A DNA stretch of 64,000 bases, taken from Tubiluchus corallicola. Its lineage: Eukaryota; Priapulida; Priapulimorpha; Priapulimorphida; Tubiluchidae. Every line of letters starts with the position of its first letter. The stretch's first letter is position 1. This document shows, in pieces, positions 34,177 to 45,764 of this stretch. The DNA lies in contig JAQGDQ010000330.1 of NCBI GenBank assembly GCA_030141605.1, positions 192,501 to 256,500 of the forward strand. Reading direction: 5' to 3'. The notes under the pieces were generated by a model. The model saw only the letters and a list, made by a program, of their open reading frames with translations, did not search any database and was not told where the DNA came from. The position numbers and the translations under genes were made by a program.

Positions 34177-34178
34177 AG
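34177..34178 (+). promoter_or_regulatory. Putative 3' splice site before LRR-EGF gene 1
   Basis: ACTAATTTTTATTATTATTTTCAG combines a branch-point-like CTAAT with a T-rich tract and AG, 231 bases upstream of the preferred ATG. It suggests that the coding exon is preceded by a 5'UTR intron. Comparable acceptors lie before the other two paralogues (39498 and 42906). Confidence 0.4.
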
Positions 34179-34409
34179 TTAGTTATTTGTTCATTGCAAG
34201 TTATTTGATATTAGAAGAAAACGTGGCCTCTTTTCTAATTTCTGTGCAAGATTGATTGTTCTAAAAGACAATGCCCAACGAACTTCAAAGAAAACAGATA
34301 AAAGAATGAAACAATACTGCAGACATATGATTTCGTATAAATGATCACTAATGTTCTTTTACGCAAAATATGTCTAATAGTTATTGTTTCGCTACTATGC
34401 CAGGAAATT

Positions 34410-35777
34410 ATGAATTTTCGTTTCTTCTATGTCAAGTTATTTTTGCTGTTATTGATTTTAATAAGAGGAAGCAGGCAGTACGGTGACAATGTTTCTGACT
34501 TCTTTGAGTCTAACTCACGATGTACAACAGTGATTTCGTTGAGCTTCCAAAACGTCCTATTTTGTGGCCATAATACTAATTTAACAGAAAGTGATTTACT
34601 GGATATAGGAAAAACAGAACTTAATCAAAGACTACATTACGGCATCAATATATTGACATATATAGGCACAGCGTTACCTGCAAATTGGTTGAAGGACATC
34701 CGCCTGCGATTGCTTAAGCTGTCATCAAAGCGCTTGGAGAAAATCGATAAAGACAGTATTGGTGGACACTTTGAAATTATAGAGTTTAAAGAATGTGAGA
34801 ACTTAATGTTTGTTGATGCACAAGCATTCTTCGCACAGTCCAATCTGTCAAAGCTAGTACTGCAAAATAATAAAATTCTTCCGTTTACACTAGATGTATC
34901 GCAAAGCAAAAATCTTGCACTGATTGACTTGAGTAGGAATAGTTTAAGAACAATGAGGGAACCACATTTGCACCCAGACGTTCGCAATCTGATATTTGAT
35001 CTAGGAGCAAATAAGATTTACTGTGATTGCAACATAGGATGGCTTGCTAGTTGGGAATTTCAGAAACACATAAAAAAACCTTTAAACGAAGGACTCAGAC
35101 TGCAATGCGACGAACCAGAAAAGTATCGAGGTATGACTGTAGCGAGTGGCTTTCTCATAGAACTTTGCTTAGAATGTCATCCAAAGCCATGCAAGAGTTG
35201 TGTCTTGTGTATGAATGGCGGAACATGTGTAGAAGACCAATCTTCCTACAAGTGTGTTTGCCCTTCTGGATATGCAGGACCAGATTGTAGTTTGGTGCTG
35301 TGGTGGTGCAAGGCTAATTCGTGCAAGAATGGCGGAACATGTGTTGATAGCAGGGGAAACTACACCTGTATCTGCGCACCCGGATACGAAGGGTTTCATT
35401 GCGACATAGCCCAGAGGAAGTGTAAGCCTGGTTTTTGTAGGAATGGTGGCAAATGCATTGGTAGTTCAAATTCGTACGCGTGTCTTTGCACAGCTGGGTA
35501 TACAGGGCTACATTGTGAAAGTGTTTCGGATAAAATGTTAATCAAATCCTCTACTGTGATTCCAGCCATAATTGCTGCATTCGTGATACTGAGTGTTGTA
35601 ATGGGGTTGACTTATCGTAATTATAAAAAGCAGACTAGTTGCTTTGCTCAGGATGTAAGTTCTGAGTCATCTGATGACAGAACGTCTGAAGAAAGCAATG
35701 AAGAAAGCAGCAGTGCAAACAGTGCAAGTAGTGCAAGCAGTGTAGGTAGTGAAAGCACTACAGGCTCAGAAACGTAA
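34410..35777 (+). CDS. LRR-EGF type-I membrane receptor, paralogue 1
   Basis: Single-exon coding region of 455 aa from the ATG at 34410; an upstream in-frame ATG (34341) would add 23 residues. The later start is preferred because the same Met precedes the leader in paralogue 2. Counting from 34341: signal peptide 24-46, Cys-bearing N-cap (RCTT to FCG) 60-76, leucine-rich region about 118-225, LRRCT-like block with CDC at 228-230, CDEP at 256 and C276, three EGF repeats at about 279-316, 323-354 and 361-392, a TM helix about 404-425, then a 53-residue Ser/Glu-rich tail. EGF cores CxNGGTCV and CxCxxGYxGxxC are intact. A surface receptor or adhesion protein is inferred; ligand unknown. First of three direct tandem copies. 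Confidence 0.92.
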   Translation: MNFRFFYVKLFLLLLILIRGSRQYGDNVSDFFESNSRCTTVISLSFQNVLFCGHNTNLTESDLLDIGKTELNQRLHYGINILTYIGTALPANWLKDIRLRLLKLSSKRLEKIDKDSIGGHFEIIEFKECENLMFVDAQAFFAQSNLSKLVLQNNKILPFTLDVSQSKNLALIDLSRNSLRTMREPHLHPDVRNLIFDLGANKIYCDCNIGWLASWEFQKHIKKPLNEGLRLQCDEPEKYRGMTVASGFLIELCLECHPKPCKSCVLCMNGGTCVEDQSSYKCVCPSGYAGPDCSLVLWWCKANSCKNGGTCVDSRGNYTCICAPGYEGFHCDIAQRKCKPGFCRNGGKCIGSSNSYACLCTAGYTGLHCESVSDKMLIKSSTVIPAIIAAFVILSVVMGLTYRNYKKQTSCFAQDVSSESSDDRTSEESNEESSSANSASSASSVGSESTTGSET

Positions 35778-35823
35778 TAGCATACATTATCACTTTTAAT
35801 TGTGATATCAGTGTCCGTGAGAA

Positions 35824-35829
35824 AATAAA
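35824..35829 (+). terminator. PolyA signal of LRR-EGF gene 1
   Basis: AATAAA 47 bases after the stop codon, the first in the downstream sequence. Confidence 0.6.
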
Positions 35830-36269
35830 CAAGGATTGAAAAAATAAGTAAGACGAATTGAAAACCTAGCAGTTTTTATTTTCTGATAATATTTTAACAA
35901 TAGTCTGACTAAGACCTAGTATTTGCAATGCTGTAGATACTGTGAGACTCCCATTTTATATTCAAAGCGAGAAACGTTTAAGAAAAAGTTAAAATACGGT
36001 ATTACGTTGATTCTTACAAAGCTAACTACAACCAGAAATCAAATATTTGCAATGTGTAATTTCTTAGGAACAAATTTCTTCAAAATGTCGGTGAATTGTA
36101 AGCTCTGTTTTCAATTGCATTTGAGCAGGTCAGTTTAATGTTTCTAGCACCATGGCCGATGCATTTACAACCTTTACATATTTCATTTTGGGCAAGACCT
36201 CACGTTTCTCACAATTATTGTTATCATTAAACGTAACTTAATGTTAACGTAACATTAAAACAACAAAAC

Positions 36270-36960
36270 CATCCACTCACATAAATATTTTAAAAATTCG
36301 TCTTCAAAATTTTATACCACTTACATACTGCCTTTTTGCACACGGGGTGTGCGTCGGCAGTAACACTGTACAAAGCATGTAAATTTAAACTCACGCGATG
36401 ACCGCTAGACACAGACATTTTGACGACAGGTCATTTGAAACACGTTTAGACAACACTGAGTGAAGTTTAAAAAAATAATCAGAGCATTCGTTGCGCACAC
36501 GTCACCAACTAAGTAAAATTTTAAATTAATGTATCTTGTCAATAAGAATAAAAGTACGTTTTCTGGTTAGTGAGTGGTGCACCCTGGAGGTGAATCACAA
36601 ATTTTGCTAATTTCTGAAAACATTTTAAATAATTAATAATTTTCTTTTCTTGTTACATAAGTATTTCAAGCAGGTAAGCGAAATGTTAAAGTAAGACAAC
36701 TTTGTGCGGAAAGATTTTTGGGACATAGTTTAACATTTCCTTTATTCCCTTTGTGCGTGTAAGCGCGATTTATGTTGTGCGTGTATGACGTCATGTAATG
36801 GCGCCGTCGGAACAGTATCGCGTGAGATACAAACTGAAAACAAACAAAAATTCTTTTTAACGCGAGTACGATATATGCATAAAATTGCTGAAAAGTAATA
36901 CAATTTTTAGGCTATTTTGTGAAACTCTATTTCAGGCATCTCTTTTCTTGTCCTTTAAGG
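36270..36960 (+). mobile_element. Dispersed repeat family R2, copy 3
   Basis: Contains gtcggcagtaacactgtaca, gagtggtgcaccctggagg, atgacgtcatgtaatggcgc, aacagtatcgcgtgaga, gaaaacaaacaaaaattc and ttcttgtcctttaagg. Lies between LRR-EGF genes 1 and 2. Confidence 0.78.
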
Positions 36961-37149
36961 CTGCTTACACAGTAGGATAGTTTAGTATTCATTTCATCAA
37001 AGTGATGGTCCAAAAACAAATGTACTGTGAAAGTTAGCTATGAAGTTGAAATTGAACACTTGTAGAAAACAACTGAACACTATATTACATGTTTGCAAAA
37101 CTGAAACACGTTTATTATACTATATACACAGTAAAATACACAAGTAAAA

Positions 37150-37295
37150 TGAAGATCACGACTGCTGCACTGCACTGAGAGTGTGAGTCAGACAGTGTGT
37201 AGCACGACTGCACTGCACTGAGAACGTGACAGAGAGTCACATAAGTAGATCGACTGCACGTCACTGAGAGCGTGACAGAGAGACAGTGGCTAGAA
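37150..37295. repeat. Short degenerate tandem repeat (GACTGCACTGCACTGAGA-like)
   Basis: About three units near 50-57 bases, each with cactgag(a/c)g(t/c)gtga and a following cagacag or cagagag word. Confidence 0.55.
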
Positions 37296-39498
37296 GTGAA
37301 TTCCAGCCAGTTTATATAGGTACAGAACTATGCAAAAACTTGGCTTCACATATCCCATTACAGTAAAAATAGGGGAGATCCAGTGAGTTTGCATATTCAC
37401 TGGACCGAGCAATTGTACTAAGGGTGAGTTTAACTAGTAAAATGTTAAAGTGACTAATCAATAGATGGCAGCACCTAAAATATACAGTTACAACTTTCAC
37501 ATGTACGTTTTCTGAATATGAAACACACTAAAATAATGTCCTTTAAGTTTCTGCGGTTTTTTGAGTTCTTGACAAAATGTCAGCCAAAAATAATGTATTG
37601 TATTTCGACAGCAGACAGCAGACAGCACGTATTTGCAACGTTTTGTAGCAATTCACAAAATCAAAGTTCAACAAAATTAATAAAATTTAAAAAAACATTT
37701 CACTGACTGATGCCTCACAAAACTGAAATTTTTTATTCTTAGTCCAGCTTTCATTAAAGTCAAACTGAACCCTCATTATAAGCTTTTACAATCTACAATC
37801 CTACTCTCATTATTTCGAAGATAGATCTTTCCTGCTAACCTTTTTTTATTCTCAAAGCAATAAAACCCTTATAACAAGTAAATTTGAATTATTTTTGTTC
37901 TTTGTTCAATTTTTTCTCATTTTCTTCTTGTTTTTTCCGTTTAAAGACGACATCTATCTTTAAAAGTATCAAACATTTCGCGAGATAATTGTACATCCTC
38001 CGTGACACTCATTATGAATATTAAATTTAATTTATCATAAACTTACTGTAAAATTTGTTTATTTTGATTTTTTATCACTTCGTTGTTAGCGGTATTAAAT
38101 TTGAAGAACTGGTACAGTCCACTCAGTGGTGAGCGAACTGGATAGGACCAAGATCCGCAAGTTTCCTAATCGCATCGCGTGCGGATTTACTATTGAAAAC
38201 AAAGCGTATACGCGAATGAAATGCGGATTAAAAATTTTGATAGATCGGATTTTTGCAGATTTAAATTTTCATTAATGTTAATCCGCGCTAGATAACCATG
38301 TGAGCATTGCAGGAACAAGGTGACAAACCGACACTCATCACAAGCTACCAGGTTGAATAGTAACAATAAAAGGAAAATAATAATTAGTTTCTTTAATTAT
38401 TAAACAAACATATTACTGTACAGTAACTAGTAGTAATAGCAGCTGTAGTAATATGTTTTACTTGCTATTAAAAATACTAATGTTAGAATAATGCAATAAT
38501 AATACCTAGCAAATACCCCGCAAAAAAATGTAAATACACTTATAATCAAAAATACGCGAACATCCTACATAGTCCTCATTTATAACGCAAAGCGAGCAGC
38601 AGTTTTTACTGAATTAAAGTTATAAAGTTATAGACAGAGTCAAATGGATGACGTCACAACAGTGGCTTTGTGTCAGCAGTTTTTCAAGCGAAAATCGCCC
38701 AAAATGGAACCTCCAATCAACTCGTCACAGCTCCTCACGGTGGAAGCGTCCTAAAATGCAGCGCACATCAACGTGTAACCCTGTTTCTCCTCTTTCTTTC
38801 TAAAGAGCTATGCATTTTCTCCCGAGAGTCCCACCAAGCACCACTAAAATGTTTTATCTACAAGCTGTTTGACCAAAATTTCGAAAAAATCAGGAGTTGG
38901 GTCCAGGAAAACGTCCGTCACGGGACGCCGTGGCCCTCTCGCGAATTGTAAATAATTCTAAATATTCCCTCAAACAATTTCAATTAATCAATGAAAATCA
39001 AACCTCCCAGCGGACACACTGCAACAAGGTGCAATTTCCACTGATTTAAAATATTTAGCTTACTTAAACCAAGGTTAGATAAACATGCAGATTATTATGC
39101 GGATTTGAATTAAAAATAGCCATGTAAGCAGGATGCAGATCGGAAGTTGCGGATCAGGAAGGATCGCTGATTTGAATTAATTTAGTAGAGTGGTGAGGTC
39201 GCTGTTAATAGCAAAATGCGGCGTTTGGTCGAATGCGGATTTTCAGTTTGCGGACCAAATTTTCTGCGGATCGGGAAATTAGCCGATCATCTCACCAAAA
39301 CCGGCAAACAAACATCAATTAAAGACGGTTTCTGTACCGTGCCAAAGATGGCGTTCCTCACGACAATGCATGCGGTCAAAATTCACCAGAAAAAGGCAAG
39401 TTATTTAGTTTATAAGTTCTCTTTTGTTTGATAATGAAAATGATTTTTTGTGCAATCATAATAATGCGTTAAAAAATTTCAATGTCTGTTTAATATAG
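37296..39498. other. Intergenic between LRR-EGF genes 1 and 2; no gene seen
   Basis: The words gcggat and gatccgca recur in 38130-39270 in both orientations, hinting at an unclassified repeat. A frame at 38670-38951 has no recognisable domain. A TGACGTCA site lies at about 38650. No RNA gene seen. Confidence 0.4.
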
Positions 39499-39802
39499 GA
39501 CCTTTGAAGATGTTCAATTTTAGAAAAGAATCAGCTAGCAGCCCAAGTGATAAAGTTGCTATTGTTAGGTCACACGAACAGAGGACTGGAAGCTTCACAT
39601 AATACATTAGAAGTTACCTAGTTTTCTGTACAAAACTGATTGTCTTTACAAACAATGCCGAAAGAAATTTAAAGAAACTAAAGAACGAAACCACGTTGCA
39701 GGAGAGCTTTTCACTGATACAAGTTATGCTGGCTTAAGCTAAGTTGTTTTTACAAATTAGAAATGTTGAATGGTTATTGCTTCTTTGCTTTGCAAAAAAA
39801 CC

Positions 39803-41278
39803 ATGAACCCTCGTACCTTCCGTAAATTTGTGTTGTTGTTGGTTTTAGTAAAAAGAAGCAATCTGCAGACTGGCAGCGTTTTGGGCGCAATTGGTCGAGA
39901 TAAATCCCGATGTACCACAGTGAATTGGGGAGATTCTGGAAGCTTCCTGTTTTGTGGGAGTAGCAGAAATTTAACAGCAAATGATCTGTTGGACATAGTA
40001 AAAACAGAGTTAGATGTAAACATACATCAAGGGCTTAATATACTGCAATACGCAGACAAAACGTTGCCTGCAAATTTACTGACAAATGTTCAGCTGAATT
40101 TGTTTAGAATGGCTTCTAAGAACCTAGAACGTATCTTGGAATATGACATTGCTGGACGGCTTGAAATTATAAACTTTCAAGATTGCAGTAGCTTAACATT
40201 TGTTCACTCCAATGCATTTGTCATGCAAAGCAACTTAACTGAATTAATGCTGCAAAACAACAAAATTCTGTCATTTCTTTCACTCAATGTATCACAAAGC
40301 AAATATCTTTCATTGATCGACTTGAGTAGGAATAACTTAGGAACAATGACTAAACCTCTACTGCACCCAGATGTTCGTAACCTCACTGTTGATCTCGCTG
40401 CAAATAAATTAAACTGTGATTGTAACCTGGCCTGGCTTGCTAGCAGAGACTTTCAGAAACACCTAAAAAAACCTTTAAGCAAAGGACTCAGATTTCAGTG
40501 TGATGAACCAGGAAGATACAGAGGTAAGACAGCAACAGAAGACTTTCTTGCAAAACTATGCTTTGATTGTTATTCTCAGCCATGCAAGAGTTGTGACTTG
40601 TGTAAAAATAACGGGACATGTGTTGATAACAAATCTTCCTACACATGTATCTGTGAAACAGGATATACAGGACAAGATTGTAGTTTGGTGCAAAAGTGGT
40701 GTAAGCCCGAAACGTGCGAAAATAGTGGAACATGTATTGACGACAGTTACAACTACACTTGCATCTGTGCACCAGGATATGGAGGACGAAACTGCGGTAC
40801 AGTTCTAGGGTGTAAGCCTGGTTTATGTAACAATGGCGGCACATGCATCGATAGAGCGGATTCTTACACGTGCACATGTGCACCAGGGTTTACAGGACGA
40901 AACTGCGGTACAGTTCTAGGGTGTAAGCCTGGTTTATGTAACAATGGCGGCACATGCATCGATAGAGCAGATTCTTACACGTGCACATGTGCACCTGGGT
41001 TTACAGGACGAAACTGCGAACGGTCTTTTAGCGGTCAGGAAACCGAATCCCAATCTGGTGTGGTGGTTACAACTATTGCATGCATTATTGTTTTTGTAAC
41101 ACTAACCGCTTTAGTGTTATTAGCATTTATTATGTACAGTCGCCGAAAACGAGTTTCTGAGGATTCAAGGTCACAGTTGTCTGACGACAGGGCTTCCCTG
41201 GAAAATGTTGAAGGAAATGTTGATGCAGATTCTAGTCTGTCTGACGGCAGCATGTCTGAGCCTGACGACAGTAATTAA
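39803..41278 (+). CDS. LRR-EGF type-I membrane receptor, paralogue 2 (four EGFs)
   Basis: Single-exon coding region of 491 aa from the ATG at 39803; an in-frame ATG at 39770 would add 11 residues. Counting from 39770: signal peptide from M12, RCTT to FCG at 47-63, leucine-rich region about 105-215, LRRCT (CDC 216-218, CDEP 244-247, C264), then four EGF repeats at about 267-304, 311-342, 348-379 and 385-416, TM about 430-455 and a 47-residue acidic tail rich in Ser and Asp (SDDRAS, LSDGSMSEPDDSN). EGF3 and EGF4 are identical in protein sequence over 37 residues. Same order and same LLHPDVRNL motif as its neighbours, so it arose by tandem duplication. Confidence 0.93.
   Translation: MNPRTFRKFVLLLVLVKRSNLQTGSVLGAIGRDKSRCTTVNWGDSGSFLFCGSSRNLTANDLLDIVKTELDVNIHQGLNILQYADKTLPANLLTNVQLNLFRMASKNLERILEYDIAGRLEIINFQDCSSLTFVHSNAFVMQSNLTELMLQNNKILSFLSLNVSQSKYLSLIDLSRNNLGTMTKPLLHPDVRNLTVDLAANKLNCDCNLAWLASRDFQKHLKKPLSKGLRFQCDEPGRYRGKTATEDFLAKLCFDCYSQPCKSCDLCKNNGTCVDNKSSYTCICETGYTGQDCSLVQKWCKPETCENSGTCIDDSYNYTCICAPGYGGRNCGTVLGCKPGLCNNGGTCIDRADSYTCTCAPGFTGRNCGTVLGCKPGLCNNGGTCIDRADSYTCTCAPGFTGRNCERSFSGQETESQSGVVVTTIACIIVFVTLTALVLLAFIMYSRRKRVSEDSRSQLSDDRASLENVEGNVDADSSLSDGSMSEPDDSN
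40784..41005 (+). repeat. Recent 111-bp EGF-unit duplication inside paralogue 2
   Basis: Two consecutive 111-base units (40784-40894 and 40895-41005), each one EGF repeat of 37 codons, differ at only two synonymous positions (gcggat/gcagat and accagg/acctgg). The other EGF repeats of the gene are far more diverged. Confidence 0.95.
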
Positions 41279-41347
41279 GGGCAAATAGCATGCAAAAAAC
41301 TCGTTAGTGGTAAGAACTCGATAGTTGATGCTATGCCCTGAAACAAA

Positions 41348-41353
41348 AATAAA
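41348..41353 (+). terminator. PolyA signal of LRR-EGF gene 2
   Basis: AATAAA 70 bases downstream of the stop codon. Confidence 0.6.
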
Positions 41354-41573
41354 AATAATGATAGGTACTGTCTTTGTTTGTGCAATGTACACAGATTTTA
41401 TTGATGTATAAGACACTACATGTCACCAGAAAGTGTGGAGCTGGAGTATGAGATCTATGTCAAAGACGAGCTTATGAGTCTTGTGAGCAGCAGATTCACC
41501 ATTGTTCATGTTTAAGGATGGATTCCTCTACACCATTCTTTAGCTTATCTGATGAATATTTGATAATTATACT

Positions 41574-41619
41574 GTAATAGTAGTAGTAGTAGTAGTAGGT
41601 AGTAGTAGTAGTAGTAGTG

Positions 41620-41707
<88 letters not shown>

Positions 41708-41712
41708 CAGTA

Positions 41713-41801
<89 letters not shown>
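41574..41801. repeat. (TAG)n microsatellite
   Basis: About 75 AGT/TAG units with a few single-base interruptions. Confidence 0.96.
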
Positions 41802-41802
<1 letters not shown>

Positions 41803-41913
41803 AAGTTTTTTTCTAGTAATTTGGATCTTCAGTAGCAGTTAGTAATTAATTACCCCAAAAGGTAAAATCGCTAATTGCTTCTTGACGTGTTAGACTCTTT
41901 CTTCCTGTTTCCC

Positions 41914-42077
<164 letters not shown>

Positions 42078-42401
42078 CACTTTCCGTTTTTCTTTTTCTT
42101 TTTTCCTATGTTCTCCATGTTTCCTTTCTTTTTACTGTTTCCTTCTCCCCCTTTCACTTTCTCTCCTTTTGCTCTTCTGCATCTTTCACTCCACCTCTGT
42201 TTTTTCACACTCTAATAATAAGTGCTTTCCCTGTTGTTACTAAAAATGAACCCCATAGAACTCTCACCTTCACATACATGCATTTCAAATTATTCGCGAC
42301 AAATAAAGAATAAAATCTTTTACCATTTCCAGCTTTTCAAAAAAATGAGTTGAGTTATTTGTTTGTTCCCTTGAGGTAATTAGTGAATTCATTTATTTTA
42401 A

Positions 42402-42882
<481 letters not shown>

Positions 42883-42904
42883 TTTGTGTTCTGTTTTTCT
42901 TTAC

Positions 42905-42906
42905 AG
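42905..42906 (+). promoter_or_regulatory. Putative 3' splice site before LRR-EGF gene 3
   Basis: CTGTTTTTCTTTACAG is a strong polypyrimidine tract plus AG, 147 bases upstream of the ATG at 43053 and just after the GT array. A short upstream frame (from 42910, 22 codons) precedes the main start. Confidence 0.5.
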
Positions 42907-43052
42907 TTCATGTCGAATATATTCGTTGTTGAAAAAACCTCTATTGTTGAATTCCAATTGAAACAAAGAAATTCCTAAATAATGAAACAATGTAGAAAAT
43001 TTTTTCACTCCTAGGAACTCAAGATTGCAGCTGGCTTTTGCGCTCAGAACTT

Positions 43053-44426
43053 ATGCATTGCTTTCTTTCCACGATTTTTTTTACCCTGCTTCTATTGAAT
43101 TTATTAAAAAGAAGACAGTCTGCAGACGACATGGTCTCCGCAACTGAAGGCAAAACTAGGTGTACAACTCTACGTTTGAATGCACTGTCCATTCTATTTT
43201 GTGGTCTAGACTATAACTTGACAAAAAATGATTTGGTGGATATAACACAAGCAGAGCTTGAGCCAACACACCAGGGACTTACTGTTGTGGAATACGTGAA
43301 TAAAACTTTGCCAGTAAAGTGGTTAGAAAGTGTACAACTTAAATCACTTTACCTATCTTCTAATCACTTAGAGAGTATTGGTGATAGTGACATAGCTGGA
43401 GAGTTTGAAAGTATAAGCATAAGATCGTGTGAAAAATTAACATATGTGCACCCACGAGCTTTCTTCTTACAAAGTAATTTGTCAATGCTAACTTTAGAGA
43501 AAAATAAAAATCTTACATATCTTGAACTAGATATATCAAACAGCAGAAACATTTTGTTACTTGACCTTAGTGAAAACAGTTTAGAAGTATTGGCAAAGCC
43601 CTTGCTGCACCCAGACGTTCGAAATTTGACTTTGAATCTCACAGGAAATAGATTACAATGTGGCTGTAATTTTACATGGCTGACTGATCAAGAATTTCAC
43701 GTATATCTCAACAAACCATTACGTAAAGGTCTTAAATTTCAATGTGACGAACCAGAAAAATATAATGGCAAAACCGAAGTATCAGACTTACTTCTAAGCA
43801 TGTGCTTAGATTGTCATTCGGACCCTTGTGCCACTTGTGATTTGTGTAAGAATAACGGAACATGTCTCAATAAGAATGGTACCTATAAATGTATCTGTGC
43901 AACCGAGTACACGGGTCCACTGTGTGAAACATTGTACCTATGCAGGCCTGGCACGTGTCAGAATAACGGGAAATGTATCGAAAACGGTACTTCCCCTGCA
44001 TGCATCTGTGCTCCGGGATACGCAGGAGCAAACTGTAGTATTGTTCTGCAGCCGTGTAAGCCTGATGTGTGCAAGAACAATGGTACTTGCGTTCCCAGCG
44101 TAGGTACTGTAGAATCTTACATATGCATGTGTTTACCGGAATATATCGGAATAAATTGCAGCAAACTTTTGCACGTTGAAGCAAAACCCACGTTACTCAC
44201 TTGGCTCATACCAGGACTCATAGTATTGGCAGTGTTTGGTGTTGTGGCTTTCAAGAATAGGCCAGCAAGACTTAGTTGTAGGCGTCAGACACAGACACAA
44301 TGGAACTCTTGGGATGACGTCAGGACGAATAAAGATGATGATGAATATTCTTATTTGCCAGATAGCAGTATTGCTGATGATGCTTCTTATCTGTCCCATA
44401 CTAAAATGGCTGAACGTACTTCTTAA
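43053..44426 (+). CDS. LRR-EGF type-I membrane receptor, paralogue 3
   Basis: Single-exon coding region of 457 aa from the ATG at 43053; the frame is open from a TTG at 43038 that is not a credible start. Counting from 43038: signal peptide from M6, RCTT to FCG at 41-56, leucine-rich region about 98-206, LRRCT (CGC 208-210, CDEP 236-239, C256), three EGF repeats about 259-296, 302-333 and 340-374, TM about 386-405, tail 406-462. Several N-glycosylation sequons (NLT, NKT, NGT). The tail is unlike the other two: basic near the membrane, then EYSYLP and SYLSH with tyrosines that could act as YxxL-type motifs. More diverged from paralogues 1 and 2 than they are from each other. Confidence 0.92.
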   Translation: MHCFLSTIFFTLLLLNLLKRRQSADDMVSATEGKTRCTTLRLNALSILFCGLDYNLTKNDLVDITQAELEPTHQGLTVVEYVNKTLPVKWLESVQLKSLYLSSNHLESIGDSDIAGEFESISIRSCEKLTYVHPRAFFLQSNLSMLTLEKNKNLTYLELDISNSRNILLLDLSENSLEVLAKPLLHPDVRNLTLNLTGNRLQCGCNFTWLTDQEFHVYLNKPLRKGLKFQCDEPEKYNGKTEVSDLLLSMCLDCHSDPCATCDLCKNNGTCLNKNGTYKCICATEYTGPLCETLYLCRPGTCQNNGKCIENGTSPACICAPGYAGANCSIVLQPCKPDVCKNNGTCVPSVGTVESYICMCLPEYIGINCSKLLHVEAKPTLLTWLIPGLIVLAVFGVVAFKNRPARLSCRRQTQTQWNSWDDVRTNKDDDEYSYLPDSSIADDASYLSHTKMAERTS

Positions 44427-44460
44427 GGTACTTCAAAGCGTTATGAGTGTAATTTCTCAC

Positions 44461-44466
44461 ATTAAA
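44461..44466 (+). terminator. Possible ATTAAA polyA signal of LRR-EGF gene 3
   Basis: Variant signal 35 bases after the stop codon; no AATAAA is closer. Confidence 0.4.
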
Positions 44467-44979
44467 TTGTTATATCGGTTGCTTCATTCACCAGTCAGTT
44501 TTCATATTTAATGATTATGCTAAGTAGATTAGCCACAGCCCAACTAACAAATTAATTAGGCTGACGTAGTAGTCAGCTTTCATCCGCCGCTTAAATATGA
44601 AAATGGTACATTTATGTCCAATTCCGTTTGTGAACTCGTTTACCATTAAACGTGTACTGAATTACATTATTGCGTTTTAGTTTATTCTTTCAGCCAGCCT
44701 ACATGTCAGATGGTAAAATATTAATAGTGATTAAGCTCAATGGTGACATACCAGTTAGAAAAAACATACTACATATTACGTACTAACTACATGTTACATA
44801 CTACTTACTACATGCATACTACAGTAACGGATGCGCTCAAACACTTTCTGTGTTTTAATACTGGTCAGCAAAACGCTACGATTTTTTAAAGCTAAAATCA
44901 CTTGTAGAAATTTGCACATGTATTACCTATTTTTGGAGATATTGGTTCTGGAACAGGTTGTAATTTATGGTTGGACAAA
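44467..44979. other. No gene seen
   Basis: AT-rich. A short acatactac/tacatgt-like degenerate repeat lies at 44765-44825. Confidence 0.45.
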
Positions 44980-45345
44980 ATGCCTTCTGCACGATCAATG
45001 AATGTTTTGAGGAAACTAAAAAGGTTGACTGGCTAGCGAATTTTCTGTCTGACAGCAAACTTATCAGTGTGAACTGCTTTGCGAGTTACTATCGGCAAGA
45101 AATTGCAAACTCTCCAACAGTTGTTGCGAGTTACTGTCTATCATCAAACTCTGACAGAATTATTAGCCAAGCAGAAACGGAATTCCAAACTGTTACTCTC
45201 GACACTTCTCTCAGTGAACAGAGAAAAGAGTGTTAACTCGTGTCTATTGTTGGAGAGTAACTCGCTGTAAGCTTTGGTCTCTACGTCTGAACACGCATGC
45301 GAGTTTCTTGTCGAAAAAAGCCCGCTAGTCTTAACGCACCGTAAA
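44980..45345 (+). mobile_element. Dispersed repeat family R4, copy 2
   Basis: Contains gcgagttacta, ttgcgagttactgtcta, gagagtaactcgctgtaagc and acacgcatgcgagttt in the same order as 10690-10945. Non-coding. Confidence 0.6.
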
Positions 45346-45764
45346 TGGTTTCACGCATAAATTCTTTTACATAAAGCCACTGTTTTAATAAAATTCGTCC
45401 CACAAGCAAAATGCTGATTATTTCAATTAAGTTTTAACCATCTTAGAAATCGAAAGGAATTAAAAAACTGCTTGTAAAGTTTTAATCAACGTAATATGTA
45501 TTAATAAAAATATGCATTTGACATGATAGGAACAAATAAAAGTACTCTTGCTTTTCAGTTAAACGTCATACGTTGATTTCTTTTTATTTACTAGAAGACA
45601 TTGGATCTCTTATCTACTTTTGTGCTGTCATTTGATATCACTTAATATCTGACATTTATAGAAGTAGTTGTCTACTGTACGAAAAAGGATTAAACTGAAT
45701 GTGCTTTTGGGAGTTCCTTTTGCAAGAAACGTCTGATGTACTTTCTTCTTCTTCTTCTGTTGTT
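45346..45764. other. No gene seen
   Basis: AT-rich sequence between R4 and the LINE relic; no supported feature. Confidence 0.45.

Noticed and set aside
38670-38951. 93-codon frame between LRR-EGF genes 1 and 2
   Set aside because: No recognisable domain; it lies in a stretch with repeated gcggat words that looks like a dispersed repeat.
43038-43052. Start of LRR-EGF gene 3 at 43038
   Set aside because: That codon is TTG; the ATG at 43053 precedes the signal peptide and aligns with the paralogues.
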